A DNA stretch of 64,000 nucleotides. Source: Butyricicoccus sp. OM04-18BH (GTDB lineage Bacteria > Bacillota > Clostridia > Oscillospirales > Butyricicoccaceae). This document shows, one piece after another, positions 43,925 through 53,343 of the stretch. Within the stretch, counting starts at the first letter, position 1; every line of letters begins with the position of its first letter. The stretch spans positions 62,001 through 126,000 of the forward strand of contig NZ_QULN01000002.1 in assembly GCF_003481705.1 (NCBI RefSeq), in the 5' to 3' direction. Under the pieces are notes generated by a model that searched no databases, was not told the DNA's origin, and saw only the letters and a list, made by a program, of their open reading frames with translations. A program made the translations under genes and the position numbers.

Positions 43925-45181
43925 TCAATTTTGCAGTTCGGCCTTGATCCTTTCGGCCGCAAGCAGGATGCCGGCCTTGCCGGAGGAGTAGGTCAGACCG
44001 CCCTGCATATAGCAGACATACGGCTCGCGCATCGGCGCGTCGGCAGAAAGCTCAATGGATGCGCCCTGCACAAATGCGCCGGCTGCCATGATGACGGGAT
44101 CGTCATAGCCGGGCATTGCCCAGGGTTCGGGCGTAACGAAGGAATCGACCGGAGCGCCGGACTGAATGCCCTCGCAGAAGCGGCGCAGCGGCTCGGGTTT
44201 GCCGAATGCGATCGTCTGGATGATGTCATAGCGTGGCTCCTCTGCCTTGGGGCTGACCTCGTAGCCGAGCTTCTCCATCACCTTCGCACAGAAAATCGCA
44301 GTCTTAAGCGCCTGAGCGGTAATGTGCGGCGCCATGAACAGACCCTGAAACAGCAGACGGTTCTGCCCCATTGTGCAGCCGCATTCACCGCCGATGCCGG
44401 GCGCGGTCAGCTTGTAGGATGCGTTTTCGACGAGATCTCTGCGGCCGGCGATATAGCCGCCCGTGGGGGCAAGACCGCCGCCGGGGTTTTTGATGAGCGA
44501 ACCGGCGATGATATCTGCGCCGACCTGCGTGGGCTCGATTTCCTCGGTGAATTCTCCGTAGCAGTTATCGACCATAATGGCAGCGCACGGGTTGACCTCA
44601 CGCACAACCTCGCAGACCTTGCCGATCTCCTCGACGGAAAGCGTCTTGCGCACGGCGTAGCCGCGGCTGCGCTGAATGAATACGAGCTTAACGTTTTCGT
44701 CCCCTGCCGCCTCACGGATCGCAGACAGATCGGGAACGCCGTCCTTCAGGTCGACCTGCTTATAGCCGATGCCGTAGCTCTTCATGCTGCCGCAGTAATC
44801 GCCGGTAATGGTATTCTGAAGGGTGTCGTACGCCGGTCCGGTAACGGACAGAACGGTGTCCCCGGTCTTTACTGCGGAGAACATTGCGCAGGACAGGGCA
44901 TGCGTGCCGTTGACAAAGCCGATGCGCACGAGAGCAGCTTCTGTGCCGAAAATATCGGCATAGATTTTATCGAGCGTATCGCGGCCGTAGTCATCGTAGC
45001 CATAGCCGGTCGTGCCGGCAAACAGATTGTCGGAAACGCGGTTCTTTGCGAAGGCGGCAAGCACCTTTTCGGTATTCCGGTCACAGATCTCCTCAATACG
45101 GGAAAAATAAGGACGAATTTCACGTTCGGCTTCGGCGCCGAGCGCACGGATTTCCTCGGAAATTTTTAAGTATTCTGACAT
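43925..45181 (-). CDS. Methionine gamma-lyase-like PLP enzyme ('aluminium resistance' family)
   Basis: 418 residues of the Met_gamma_lyase/YnbB family (fold type I). GFVNGTHALSCAMFSAV, VDNCYGEF (cofactor Asp) and the Schiff-base Lys in GSLIKNPGGGLAPTGGYIAG are present. These proteins were once called aluminium-resistance proteins, and the true substrate is not established. Family members often stand near hfq or glnR, not here. The upstream gene ends 9 nt away in the same direction. Confidence 0.92.
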   Translation of the reverse strand: MSEYLKISEEIRALGAEAEREIRPYFSRIEEICDRNTEKVLAAFAKNRVSDNLFAGTTGYGYDDYGRDTLDKIYADIFGTEAALVRIGFVNGTHALSCAMFSAVKTGDTVLSVTGPAYDTLQNTITGDYCGSMKSYGIGYKQVDLKDGVPDLSAIREAAGDENVKLVFIQRSRGYAVRKTLSVEEIGKVCEVVREVNPCAAIMVDNCYGEFTEEIEPTQVGADIIAGSLIKNPGGGLAPTGGYIAGRRDLVENASYKLTAPGIGGECGCTMGQNRLLFQGLFMAPHITAQALKTAIFCAKVMEKLGYEVSPKAEEPRYDIIQTIAFGKPEPLRRFCEGIQSGAPVDSFVTPEPWAMPGYDDPVIMAAGAFVQGASIELSADAPMREPYVCYMQGGLTYSSGKAGILLAAERIKAELQN

Positions 45182-45190
45182 ATTGAATGG

Positions 45191-45958
45191 TTACTCTCCT
45201 AACAGTGTTTTCCCTCCGGGCAGGGTGAAATATACCTTGTCGGGGGCTTCGGTCGAAAGTCCGGAGACGGAGACCGAGCGGGTGAGCGTATCGCCCGAAT
45301 AGAACGATGCGCTTTTGAGAAGTCCTGAGGACGCAGACACGCTGTAAGCGCAGCGGTAGCCGTCCAGATCAAAGCTGACGATGATGCACGGTTCGCTGTC
45401 TGTGGATGTGCGGCCGGCAGAGAGCGGTGTAACGCCTGCTGCGAGCACATCCTCATAGGTCGGCAGCATGGCTGAGGCGTCATCAGAAAAACTGCCTGCC
45501 CTGCCCTCATAGACTGCCGAACTGTCAGCGTTCCAGGAATAGATGATATCGCCTCTGCGAATGATCGAGGAGCGGACAGCGCCGCTCTCGGTCAGGGTAT
45601 CCGTGCGAATGACGCCGTCGCGAACGTAGCGGCGACAGCGGAGAGCGGATGAGCCGCCGGTATAATACAGTTTGTTTTCGATGGTACAGCTGTATGCCTC
45701 GGGGCGCGTGAGAGACGCAATAACATGCTGGACGTTATCGGTCGTGATGTCAACATCTGCAACGCTCTGCGCAGTCAGCAGCTGACTGTCGGCAGTGACG
45801 ACCGGCGTGTCAGCCTCCCCTGTCGGCAGCGTGATGCCGGTGTCGCGGCGATGCAGCAGACCGGAGGACATGATGTAGCTCAGAAACAGGAGCGACACGA
45901 GAACGCCTGCACAGATGGCGGCCGCCATAGGCGCAGAGAGGACTTTTCGCTTTCTCAC
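45191..45958 (-). CDS. Membrane-anchored extracytoplasmic protein of unknown function
   Basis: 255 residues. A basic N-terminus (MRKRK) and one hydrophobic helix (about 11-32) precede an outside domain of alternating beta strands (YSCTIENKLYYTGGSSALRC, GDIIYSWNADSSAVYEG, YRCAYSVSASSGLL), reminiscent of LolA-like half-barrels. That resemblance is inference. No enzyme motif was recognised. Its start overlaps the wecB stop by 4 nt (45955-45958), so it is translationally coupled to a wall-polymer precursor gene. Confidence 0.75.
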   Translation of the reverse strand: MRKRKVLSAPMAAAICAGVLVSLLFLSYIMSSGLLHRRDTGITLPTGEADTPVVTADSQLLTAQSVADVDITTDNVQHVIASLTRPEAYSCTIENKLYYTGGSSALRCRRYVRDGVIRTDTLTESGAVRSSIIRRGDIIYSWNADSSAVYEGRAGSFSDDASAMLPTYEDVLAAGVTPLSAGRTSTDSEPCIIVSFDLDGYRCAYSVSASSGLLKSASFYSGDTLTRSVSVSGLSTEAPDKVYFTLPGGKTLLGE

Positions 45959-47103
45959 GGGTTAAACGGTGCCGGACCGTTCTCGCGCAGACCGAAATAG
46001 TGCTCGATCGCTTCGACAATGCGCTGCGAGGTTTTTCCGTCTCCGTAGGGATTGACGGCATGCGCCATCTTTGCGTAAGCAGTCTCGTCCTCGAACAGCT
46101 CGCGTGCGAGCTTTACGATATCGGCCTGCTCAACGCCCGCAAGCTTGACTGTGCCGGCTTCGATTGCTTCCGGACGCTCGGTCTCGCGGCGCAGTACCAG
46201 AACCGGCTTGCCGAGACTGGGTGCCTCCTCCTGAAGTCCGCCGGAGTCGGTCATGATCATGAAGCAGCGCGCCATCAGATTGTGCATCTCGTCAACGGTC
46301 AGCGGATGAATCAGATGAATGCGGTCATTGCCGCCGAGGAACTTCTCTGCGGTCTCACGCACATACGGACTGAGGTGAACCGGATAAACGAAGTGCACAT
46401 CCGGATATGCTTCGCTCAGCTCAGCAATCGCACGGCAGATGTTCTCCATCGGTTCGCCGTAGTTTTCGCGGCGGTGAGCCGTGACAAGGACAACACGATT
46501 GTTCTCGAAGTCGAGCTTTTTCAGCTGCTCATCACGGAATGAAAAATCCGGCTTGACGGTCATGTGGATCGCGTCAACGACGGTGTTGCCGACGACGGAA
46601 ACGCCCTCAGTGATGCCCTCGCGGGCGAGATTGTCACGGTTGCGAGGAGTCGGAGCAAAGTGCAGCGTCGCGATCTGACCGGTCAGCTTGCGGTTCATTT
46701 CCTCAGGGAACGGCGAATATTTGTCGTAGGTGCGCAGACCAGCCTCAACATGGCCGACAGGAATTTTGTGGTAGAACGCTGCGAGTGCGCCGGCAAAGGT
46801 GGTCGAGGTATCGCCGTGGACGAGAACAATGTCCGGCTGCGCCTTTTCGAGCACCTCATCCAGACCGTGCAGGCTCTTTTCGGTGATGGTAGCGAGCGTC
46901 TGACGCGGCTGCATGATATTCAGGTCATAATCCGGCCTGATGCCGAAAATATCAAGAACCTGATCGAGCATTTCGCGATGCTGTGCGGTAACGCACACGA
47001 TGGACTCGGTGTTTTCGTTCTGCTCAAGCGCATGCACGAGCGGAGCCATTTTGATAGCTTCCGGGCGCGTACCGAATACAGTCATTACCTTGATTTTATT
47101 CAT
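45955..47103 (-). CDS. wecB: UDP-N-acetylglucosamine 2-epimerase (non-hydrolysing)
   Basis: 382 residues from ATG 47103 (MNKIKVMTVFGTRPEAIKM). The FGTRPEAIK motif (10-18), HGDTSTTFAGALAAFY, HVEAGLRT and the substrate-site DSGGLQEEAP are all present. It interconverts UDP-GlcNAc and UDP-ManNAc. ManNAc is a building block of teichoic-acid linkage units and of SLH-binding wall polymers. It overlaps the tagO-like gene by 8 nt. Confidence 0.96.
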   Translation of the reverse strand: MNKIKVMTVFGTRPEAIKMAPLVHALEQNENTESIVCVTAQHREMLDQVLDIFGIRPDYDLNIMQPRQTLATITEKSLHGLDEVLEKAQPDIVLVHGDTSTTFAGALAAFYHKIPVGHVEAGLRTYDKYSPFPEEMNRKLTGQIATLHFAPTPRNRDNLAREGITEGVSVVGNTVVDAIHMTVKPDFSFRDEQLKKLDFENNRVVLVTAHRRENYGEPMENICRAIAELSEAYPDVHFVYPVHLSPYVRETAEKFLGGNDRIHLIHPLTVDEMHNLMARCFMIMTDSGGLQEEAPSLGKPVLVLRRETERPEAIEAGTVKLAGVEQADIVKLARELFEDETAYAKMAHAVNPYGDGKTSQRIVEAIEHYFGLRENGPAPFNP

Positions 47104-48211
47104 GTTTGTTTTTCTCCTCCTGTGCAGCCTCGTTTTTGTGTTTTTTCTGCTCCTGCGGATGCTTGCCCCAGTGTTCCGCGCCGTAGATAATACATGCGCC
47201 GACAAGAATTGCTGCAAGCACTGCGGCAAGCAGTACAACAGCCTTTACCTCACCCGACGAGGTGAGCACGACGGCGGTCAGACCGAGTGTTGCACTGATT
47301 GCGTAAAGAATAGCGACCGCCTGCTTCTGATTGAAGCCCATGTCGATCAGCTTGTGATGCACATGACCGCGGTCAGGGCTCATCGGACTGCGGCCCTCCG
47401 CAAGACGGCGGATGATCGCGTTCGCCGTATCGAAGATCGGCAGGCCGAGAATAAGAAACGGCACAGCAAACGAGATGACGGCGTAAAATTTGAACAGACC
47501 CATGATGGACACGGTTGCGAGCATATAGCCGAGGAAGGTCGAACCGGTGTCGCCCATGAAAATCTTTGCAGGATTAAGATTGTACGGCATAAAGCCAATG
47601 CAGGCGCCTGTAAGGGCAGCCATCGTGATGGCAATTGCCATGTTATCGGTCAAAAGCGCAACAGCGAGCATGGTGATTGCGGCGATAGACGATACGCCGA
47701 CAGCGAGACCGTCCAGACCGTCGATCAGATTGACCGCATTTGTAATGCCGACGATCCAGATGATCGTAACAGGAACGGCGAGAAAGCCAAGATGCCAGAA
47801 CGGCGCGTCCGAAAACGGATTGAGGTTGGTGAAAAGACTGATCTGCAGGCCGCCGACACAGACCGGAATGGCCGCCGCGATGATCTGTACGATAAATTTG
47901 AGCTTTGCACCGAGTGCGAGAACATCGTCGAAGATGCCGAGCGCTACAATAATCGTCGCACCGAGCAGTACGCACAGCATGGTCTGGTCCAGCTGACCGA
48001 ATACCAGAATGGAGCAAAGGAAGCCGCCGAAAATCGCAAGGCCGCCAAGACGCGGAATCGGTTCCTTGTGCATGCGGCGGTTATCCTTTGGTACATCGAT
48101 CGCACCAACCTTGTGCGCGAACCGTTTGACGGGCGGCGTAAAGAAGTAGGACAGCACGCCGGCCAGGATGAAGGCGGCGACGACTATGCCGATTACAGTA
48201 TATTCATTCAT
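47096..48211 (-). CDS. Undecaprenyl-phosphate GlcNAc-1-phosphate transferase, TagO/WecA/MraY family
   Basis: 371-residue polytopic membrane protein with about ten helices. The family motifs are DVPKDNRRMHKEPIPRLGGLA, the Asp-rich GIFDDVLALGA, NAVNLIDGLDGLAVG and the HHKLIDMG end. It begins polymer assembly by moving GlcNAc-1-P to undecaprenyl phosphate. The charged C-terminal tail (HPQEQKKHKNEAAQEEK) is probably cytoplasmic. The gene heads the unit tagO-wecB-unknown-PLP enzyme. Confidence 0.93.
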   Translation of the reverse strand: MNEYTVIGIVVAAFILAGVLSYFFTPPVKRFAHKVGAIDVPKDNRRMHKEPIPRLGGLAIFGGFLCSILVFGQLDQTMLCVLLGATIIVALGIFDDVLALGAKLKFIVQIIAAAIPVCVGGLQISLFTNLNPFSDAPFWHLGFLAVPVTIIWIVGITNAVNLIDGLDGLAVGVSSIAAITMLAVALLTDNMAIAITMAALTGACIGFMPYNLNPAKIFMGDTGSTFLGYMLATVSIMGLFKFYAVISFAVPFLILGLPIFDTANAIIRRLAEGRSPMSPDRGHVHHKLIDMGFNQKQAVAILYAISATLGLTAVVLTSSGEVKAVVLLAAVLAAILVGACIIYGAEHWGKHPQEQKKHKNEAAQEEKNKHE

Positions 48212-48273
48212 TGCGCTTTCCTCTTTAATGCTTTTGATTTGAACATAAGGAATATATCCTCATACTTATTTTA

Positions 48274-48302
48274 ATCATATCACATTTTGCAGCCTCTTGC
48301 AA
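48274..48302 (-). promoter_or_regulatory. Promoter of the tagO-like operon
   Basis: TTGCAA (48297-48302), 17 nt, TATGAT (48274-48279) with a TGA extension, on the minus strand. It diverges from the glpK promoter. Confidence 0.75.
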
Positions 48303-48354
48303 CGAATATTATTACTGCGCCGGCCGCACGAAAAATGCAATACGCCAGCCGCGG

Positions 48355-48384
48355 TTGACAAGCATACGCTGCGCAGAGTATGAT
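48355..48384 (+). promoter_or_regulatory. Promoter of glpK
   Basis: TTGACA (48355-48360), 18 nt, TATGAT (48379-48384). The remaining leader to 48492 holds no evident riboswitch. Confidence 0.75.
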
Positions 48385-48492
48385 AAAGGCAAGGGTAAAG
48401 GGAAAAAACAGAGCAATACAGCATCCCTGAACAGGAGCGTTTTACGGAAATCTGCGGTATTGCGTAAAAGCGAAGGAGAGGAGTTTTCCGTC

Positions 48493-49980
48493 ATGGGAAA
48501 GTATATACTGGCCCTCGATCAGGGCACAACGAGTTCAAGAGCAATACTTTTTGACAGCGAACAGAATATTCTTGCAATCCGTCAGCACGAGCTGACGCAG
48601 CATTATCCGCATGAAGGATGGGTTGAGCAGGATCCGATGGAGATCTGGTCTACGCAGTACGCGGCTATGTTTGAAGTGCTTGCGGCGGCGGATATCTCCC
48701 CTGCCGATGTGGCCGGTATCGGCATTACCAATCAGCGGGAGACGACGATCCTTTGGGATAAAATGACCGGCCGTCCTATTCATAACGCTATCGTATGGCA
48801 GTGCCGCCGCACCGCAGACATCGTGGACAGGCTGGTGGAGAGCGGTCTGTCCGACCATATCCGCCGCACGACCGGTCTTGTCCCGGACGCATATTTTTCG
48901 GGCACGAAGATCAAATGGCTGCTCGATCATGTGGAGGGCGCACGGGAGAAGGCTGAGAAGGGCGAGATCCTGTTCGGAACGGTGGATTCGTGGCTGGTAT
49001 GGAAGCTCACGGGCGGCAGGGTGCATATCACGGATGCCACTAATGCTGCGCGCACGATGATCTTTGATATTCATAGCCTCGATTGGGACGACACACTGCT
49101 GAAGGCGCTCGATATTCCTCGGGCAATGCTGCCGCGCGTATGCTCGTCAAGCGAGATTTACGGCTATGTTTCTCTGCCTAATGGTGAGATCCCGATTGCC
49201 GGCATTGCAGGCGATCAGCAGGCAGCACTGTTCGGACAGACCTGCTTTAATGCCGGCGACGCCAAAAACACCTACGGCACCGGCTGCTTCCTGCTGATGA
49301 ATACCGGAACGACAGCCTGTGAAAGTGAAAACGGCTTGTTGACAACGATCGGTATTCGTATCGGAGACGAAACGCAGTATGCGCTTGAGGGCAGCGTATT
49401 TGTCGGCGGTGCGGTCATTCAGTGGCTGCGCGATGAGATGCGGTTTTTCTCGGAAAGCCGGGATGCGGAATACTATGCGTGCAAGGTGAAGGATACCGGC
49501 GGCGTTTATCTCGTTCCGGCGTTCACCGGCCTCGGTGCACCGCACTGGGATATGTATGCACGCGGCTGTCTGATCGGACTGACGCGCGGCACGACGCGCG
49601 AGCATATTATCCGTGCGGCACAGGAGTCGATCGCCTATCAGGTGAACGATTTGCTGACGGCCATGAAACGTGATACGGGCGTGGCCCTATCTTCCCTTTC
49701 GGTGGATGGCGGCGCGAGCCGTGACAGCTTTCTTATGCAGTTTCAGGCTGACATTTCGAACTGCACGATACGTCGTCCGGTCATCCGCGAGACGACGGCG
49801 CTCGGCGCGTGCTATCTTGCAGGCCTGGCAACCGGCGTCTGGAGCAGCAGGGACGAACTCAAGGAGCTGTGGCGCTGCGATACACTTTATGCTCCCTCGA
49901 TGGAGGATGAGAAGCGCAGCAGGCTGCTGAATGGATGGGACAAGGCGGTCGGACGCTCGCTTGACTGGGCGGAGCATTGA
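48493..49980 (+). CDS. glpK: Glycerol kinase
   Basis: 495 residues from ATG 48493 (agcgaaggagaggagttttccgtcATG); a longer frame to 48355 would include the promoter. The FGGY-family phosphate loop [10 protein letters not shown] (8-17), [27 protein letters not shown] and the C-terminal [18 protein letters not shown] are conserved. It makes glycerol-3-phosphate. Neither glpF nor glpO/D accompanies it, so glycerol entry must be encoded elsewhere. Confidence 0.97.
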   Translation: MGKYILALDQGTTSSRAILFDSEQNILAIRQHELTQHYPHEGWVEQDPMEIWSTQYAAMFEVLAAADISPADVAGIGITNQRETTILWDKMTGRPIHNAIVWQCRRTADIVDRLVESGLSDHIRRTTGLVPDAYFSGTKIKWLLDHVEGAREKAEKGEILFGTVDSWLVWKLTGGRVHITDATNAARTMIFDIHSLDWDDTLLKALDIPRAMLPRVCSSSEIYGYVSLPNGEIPIAGIAGDQQAALFGQTCFNAGDAKNTYGTGCFLLMNTGTTACESENGLLTTIGIRIGDETQYALEGSVFVGGAVIQWLRDEMRFFSESRDAEYYACKVKDTGGVYLVPAFTGLGAPHWDMYARGCLIGLTRGTTREHIIRAAQESIAYQVNDLLTAMKRDTGVALSSLSVDGGASRDSFLMQFQADISNCTIRRPVIRETTALGACYLAGLATGVWSSRDELKELWRCDTLYAPSMEDEKRSRLLNGWDKAVGRSLDWAEH

Positions 49981-49985
49981 GCATA

Positions 49986-50033
49986 AAAAACATCCTGCCG
50001 TGAGTCGTAAAAGACTCCGCGGCAGGATGTTTT
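49986..50033. terminator. Bidirectional terminator between glpK and the U32 gene
   Basis: aaaaacatcctgccg and cggcaggatgtttt arms (about 14 bp) with A-run and T-run on either side serve both converging genes. Confidence 0.92.
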
Positions 50034-50036
50034 GCT

Positions 50037-51266
50037 TTATTCAGGACGTTCCTTCTTTTTGCGCAGGATGGCATAGCGGTCAACTGCGAACGGGAACTGA
50101 AAGTGAACCTTCATCTGCGGCACATTGAACAGGTCAAGCGCTTCGCCGTCATCGTTCACAGCCTCGGCGTGGAAGCTATAGGGTGCGTGACCCGGCTGAA
50201 GCAGCTCCAGCTCTTCGCCCTTGAAGAAGCGGTTCTTGAGGGCGAACACGGCTGTACCGTCCTCACGGCAGTCGACCGGCATACCCACGACCTCATAATC
50301 GCGGATATACTGGCTGTCGCCGTAGTGCTGACCGTCGGCAGAAGGACCGAAGTAAAAGCCTGTGTAATACTCCCGATGGCTGACCTTGTTTACTTCATCA
50401 AGGCAGAACTGCGGCATGACATAGCGCTCAGGATTGGCAAGATAAGCATCGACCGCCGCGCGGTATGCGCCGGTCACGCAGGCCGTGTAATACGCGGTCT
50501 TGTTGCGGCCCTCGATTTTGAAGGAATCGATGCCAGCCTTGATAAGCTCCGGAATGTGCTCGATCATGCACATATCCTTGGAATTATACAGATAGGTGCC
50601 GCGGCTGTCCTCCTCGACCGGGAAGAATTCGCCGGGACGCTTTTCCTCCATCAGGGAGTAATTCCAGCGGCAGGGCTGTGCACACGCGCCGTGGTTTGCA
50701 TCACGGCCGGTCATGTACTGCGAGATCAGGCAGCGGCCGGAATAGGAAATGCACATTGCGCCGTGGACAAAGGCCTCGATTTCCAGAGATTTTGGCGTTT
50801 TGGCACGGATTTCAGCGATCTCCTCAAGCGAGAGCTCGCGTGCGAGGACGACACGTTCAGCGCCCATGTCCGCCCAGAAGTTTGCAGCCTCGGGATTGAG
50901 AATGCTGGTCTGGGTCGAGATGTGCAGCGGAACTTTGGGGGCGTATTTCTGCGCCATGCGGATCACGCCGACATCAGCGACGATCATCGCGTCCGCGCCT
51001 GCGTCCTGGAGCAGCTCAAGGTAGGCGGGCAGCGCCGGAAGATCGCGGCACGATGGCATGATATTGACGGTAATATAGCATTTTACGCCGTGTGCGTGCG
51101 CTTCAGCGATGCAGCGGCGCAGTGCCTCGTCATCGAAGTTCGCCGCAGCCGCGCGCATTCCGAAGCGCTGACCGGCCATATACACTGCATCAGCGCCGTA
51201 GGCAATGCCGAAGCGCATTTTTTCGGGATCACCCGCAGGTGAAAGAAGCTCTGGAATTTTATTCAC
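50037..51266 (-). CDS. U32-family protein, tRNA hydroxylation (TrhP)-like
   Basis: 409 residues of the peptidase U32 family. ELLSPAGDPEKM at the N-terminus, the signature VHGAMCISYSGRCL with its Cys residues (about 165-185) and ACAQPCRWNY are typical; KIEGRNKTAYY follows. Members act in prephenate-dependent tRNA U34 hydroxylation (TrhP) or related hydroxylations, and protease activity is doubtful. It overlaps mltG by 8 nt and is the last gene of the leftward run. Confidence 0.92.
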   Translation of the reverse strand: MNKIPELLSPAGDPEKMRFGIAYGADAVYMAGQRFGMRAAAANFDDEALRRCIAEAHAHGVKCYITVNIMPSCRDLPALPAYLELLQDAGADAMIVADVGVIRMAQKYAPKVPLHISTQTSILNPEAANFWADMGAERVVLARELSLEEIAEIRAKTPKSLEIEAFVHGAMCISYSGRCLISQYMTGRDANHGACAQPCRWNYSLMEEKRPGEFFPVEEDSRGTYLYNSKDMCMIEHIPELIKAGIDSFKIEGRNKTAYYTACVTGAYRAAVDAYLANPERYVMPQFCLDEVNKVSHREYYTGFYFGPSADGQHYGDSQYIRDYEVVGMPVDCREDGTAVFALKNRFFKGEELELLQPGHAPYSFHAEAVNDDGEALDLFNVPQMKVHFQFPFAVDRYAILRKKKERPE

Positions 51267-52425
51267 CGCTTACCTCCGTGCTTTGGTCCGTGTTTTTGCT
51301 TGCGGCCTGTGCCTGTGCAGCGTTCGAGGTCGCAATGTTGCGCTGATGCTCCTCATAGCTGCTTGCGAACAGGTGGCTGCCGTCGGGCATTGCGACATAA
51401 TAGTAATAATCATGGCTCTCCGGGTGGCTTGCAGCGTAAAGCGAGGCATAGCCTGGGTTGCAGATCGGTCCGGGGGGCAGGCCTTCCTTGGTATACAGGT
51501 TGTACGGGGAATCGCTCTTGAGATCCTCGTCGGTGAGCTTGCCGCTGGTACGGCCGAGACCGTACAGGACAGAGGCGTCCACCTGAAGATACGGGAATTC
51601 GCTCGAATTGTTCAGACGGTTGTAAATAACGCCCGCGATGCGCGCACGTTCATCATCGTGCTGCGCTTCGCGCTCGACAAGCGAGGCGACAGTGACAATG
51701 TCGTGCATGGAACGGCCGAGCTCATTGGCTCCGTCTGTGATCTCCGAGTCATAGCGCGTTGCGAAGTTATTGAGCATCTTATTGACCGTATCGACGACCG
51801 AGCCGTTGCCCTTGTAGATCTCATAGGTATCCGGGAACAGATAACCCTCGAGCCATCCTTCCTCGACCGGCTTCTCGTCCTGCAGGAAGTCATGCTTGAA
51901 CGGGTACTGGTTGAGTACCTTGTCGAGCGCATCTGCGGTGCAGACATGGTTGTCAAGCAGAAGCTGGCGTACCTGTGCGACCGAGTAACCCTCGGGAATC
52001 GTGATCTGAAGCGTATCAGACGAAGAAGAATTGGTCAGCTTGTCGATGATCTGACCGTAGTCCATGCTCGGGTTAAGCTGGTACTCACCGGCAAGCACAT
52101 CGTCGGCAGAGTCGCCCTTGACGGCGAGATACGCCTTGAATACCGTACCGTAATTGATAATTCCCTGCTTGTCCAGATCTTTTGCCAGATCAGCGAGCTT
52201 TGTGTTCTCGGAAACATAGAACTGCTGCATGGCGTTGTCCTTGACGAATGCAAAGACGTCGTTTGCAGTAAAGATTGCTGCAAGCGAAATGACAAGCGAC
52301 GCGCCGACGACCGCGATGACATAGACCATCGTGCCGGCGCAGCCGCTGTTCTTATGCCGTCTGCTGCGGCGGCGCTTGCGGCGGACTTCCTGATTTTCCT
52401 GATTATCGTACTTATCGTAATCCAT
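51259..52425 (-). CDS. mltG: Endolytic murein transglycosylase MltG
   Basis: 388 residues. A basic cytoplasmic N-terminus (RRKRRRSRRHK) and one membrane helix (about 30-55) precede the LysM-like and catalytic domains. EGWLEGYLFPDTYEI, ASLVEREAQHDDERARIAGVIYNRL (catalytic Glu; shown in part) and GLPPGPICNPG are YceG/MltG motifs. It cuts nascent glycan strands and sets their length. The C-terminal Gln/Ser/Thr tail is extra. Confidence 0.95.
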   Translation of the reverse strand: MDYDKYDNQENQEVRRKRRRSRRHKNSGCAGTMVYVIAVVGASLVISLAAIFTANDVFAFVKDNAMQQFYVSENTKLADLAKDLDKQGIINYGTVFKAYLAVKGDSADDVLAGEYQLNPSMDYGQIIDKLTNSSSSDTLQITIPEGYSVAQVRQLLLDNHVCTADALDKVLNQYPFKHDFLQDEKPVEEGWLEGYLFPDTYEIYKGNGSVVDTVNKMLNNFATRYDSEITDGANELGRSMHDIVTVASLVEREAQHDDERARIAGVIYNRLNNSSEFPYLQVDASVLYGLGRTSGKLTDEDLKSDSPYNLYTKEGLPPGPICNPGYASLYAASHPESHDYYYYVAMPDGSHLFASSYEEHQRNIATSNAAQAQAASKNTDQSTEVSGE

Positions 52426-52452
52426 AATTCACCTCGAAACCTCCCGACCGGC

Positions 52453-53343
52453 TCAGCCGATCATATCCAAAACGATTTTTGCCGCAAATGCGACAGCGAA
52501 TACGAGAACCCCCGGATTTCGCATAAGAAGCCACAGATCGTAGAGACCGGCGCTCTTGGCGAAATGCGGCACCGAGTCGCGTACAAGCATTCCCTGCGCA
52601 GTACGCACGGTCAGGTACAGGAACAGCAGCAGGCCAAGCAGATTGCAGGCGAAAAAGTAGTTCCCGATTCCGAACGGTGCATAGACATCGGTCATCCACA
52701 TGGTGACCGACAGATAAAGACCTCCTGCCAGATGCGCGATAACAGCAGGCCACACGCTGTCGAAAATATAGGCGATATAAGCAAAGGCACAGCCGGCAGC
52801 GAAAGCACCGATTGCGCGGAGCGGATCGCCCTGAAGCAGCGCAAATGTAAGACCGGCAAACAGAAGGCAGGCCGAGGTGCCAACGCCTTTCTCATGAATG
52901 GGCATGAGTACACCGCGCAGAAAGAGTTCCTCGACTAAGGCTGCCGCAGCGGCGAATACAAAATACACGCCGTGCGCACCGAACCGGGACTGGGTCAGCG
53001 GCAGTGCCGCAGCGAAGAAATCACCGTTCGCCTGTCCGACGAGTGAGCCGAGCGCAATATTGGTCGAGAGAGCGAACATCGCGGTCGTAATGCCGAGCAG
53101 AATGGCGAACAAAAGTCCGCCCTTTGGCGGCATCCTCCATCCAAGCCTGTGCCTGATCGCGGTTCGATCTTCCGCAGCATAGTACGCAAGAAGTGCCGGG
53201 AGCGCAAAGGAAAGCACCTCCGCGAGCAGCAGCAGAGGCGGGCTGATGCCGACATAGCGAATGATGAGCCGGCTGAGCCCTGTCAGCAGACAAAAGCAGA
53301 CAAAAAGGCTGAGACCGGATAAAAGTGCTGTTCTATTTTTCAT
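52453..53343 (-). CDS. CPBP-family intramembrane glutamic protease homologue
   Basis: 296 residues from ATG 53343 (MKNRTALLSGL), with about eight hydrophobic helices. Motif 1 is EELFLRG (Glu138-Glu139, Arg143). Motif 2, normally FxxxH, reads FALLQGD with Gln171 where His is expected. The third motif region is VIAHLAGG. The family includes prenyl endopeptidase and bacteriocin-immunity relatives. The missing His makes proteolysis uncertain. It overlaps the 5-FCL gene by about 11 nt. Confidence 0.85.
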   Translation of the reverse strand: MKNRTALLSGLSLFVCFCLLTGLSRLIIRYVGISPPLLLLAEVLSFALPALLAYYAAEDRTAIRHRLGWRMPPKGGLLFAILLGITTAMFALSTNIALGSLVGQANGDFFAAALPLTQSRFGAHGVYFVFAAAAALVEELFLRGVLMPIHEKGVGTSACLLFAGLTFALLQGDPLRAIGAFAAGCAFAYIAYIFDSVWPAVIAHLAGGLYLSVTMWMTDVYAPFGIGNYFFACNLLGLLLFLYLTVRTAQGMLVRDSVPHFAKSAGLYDLWLLMRNPGVLVFAVAFAAKIVLDMIG

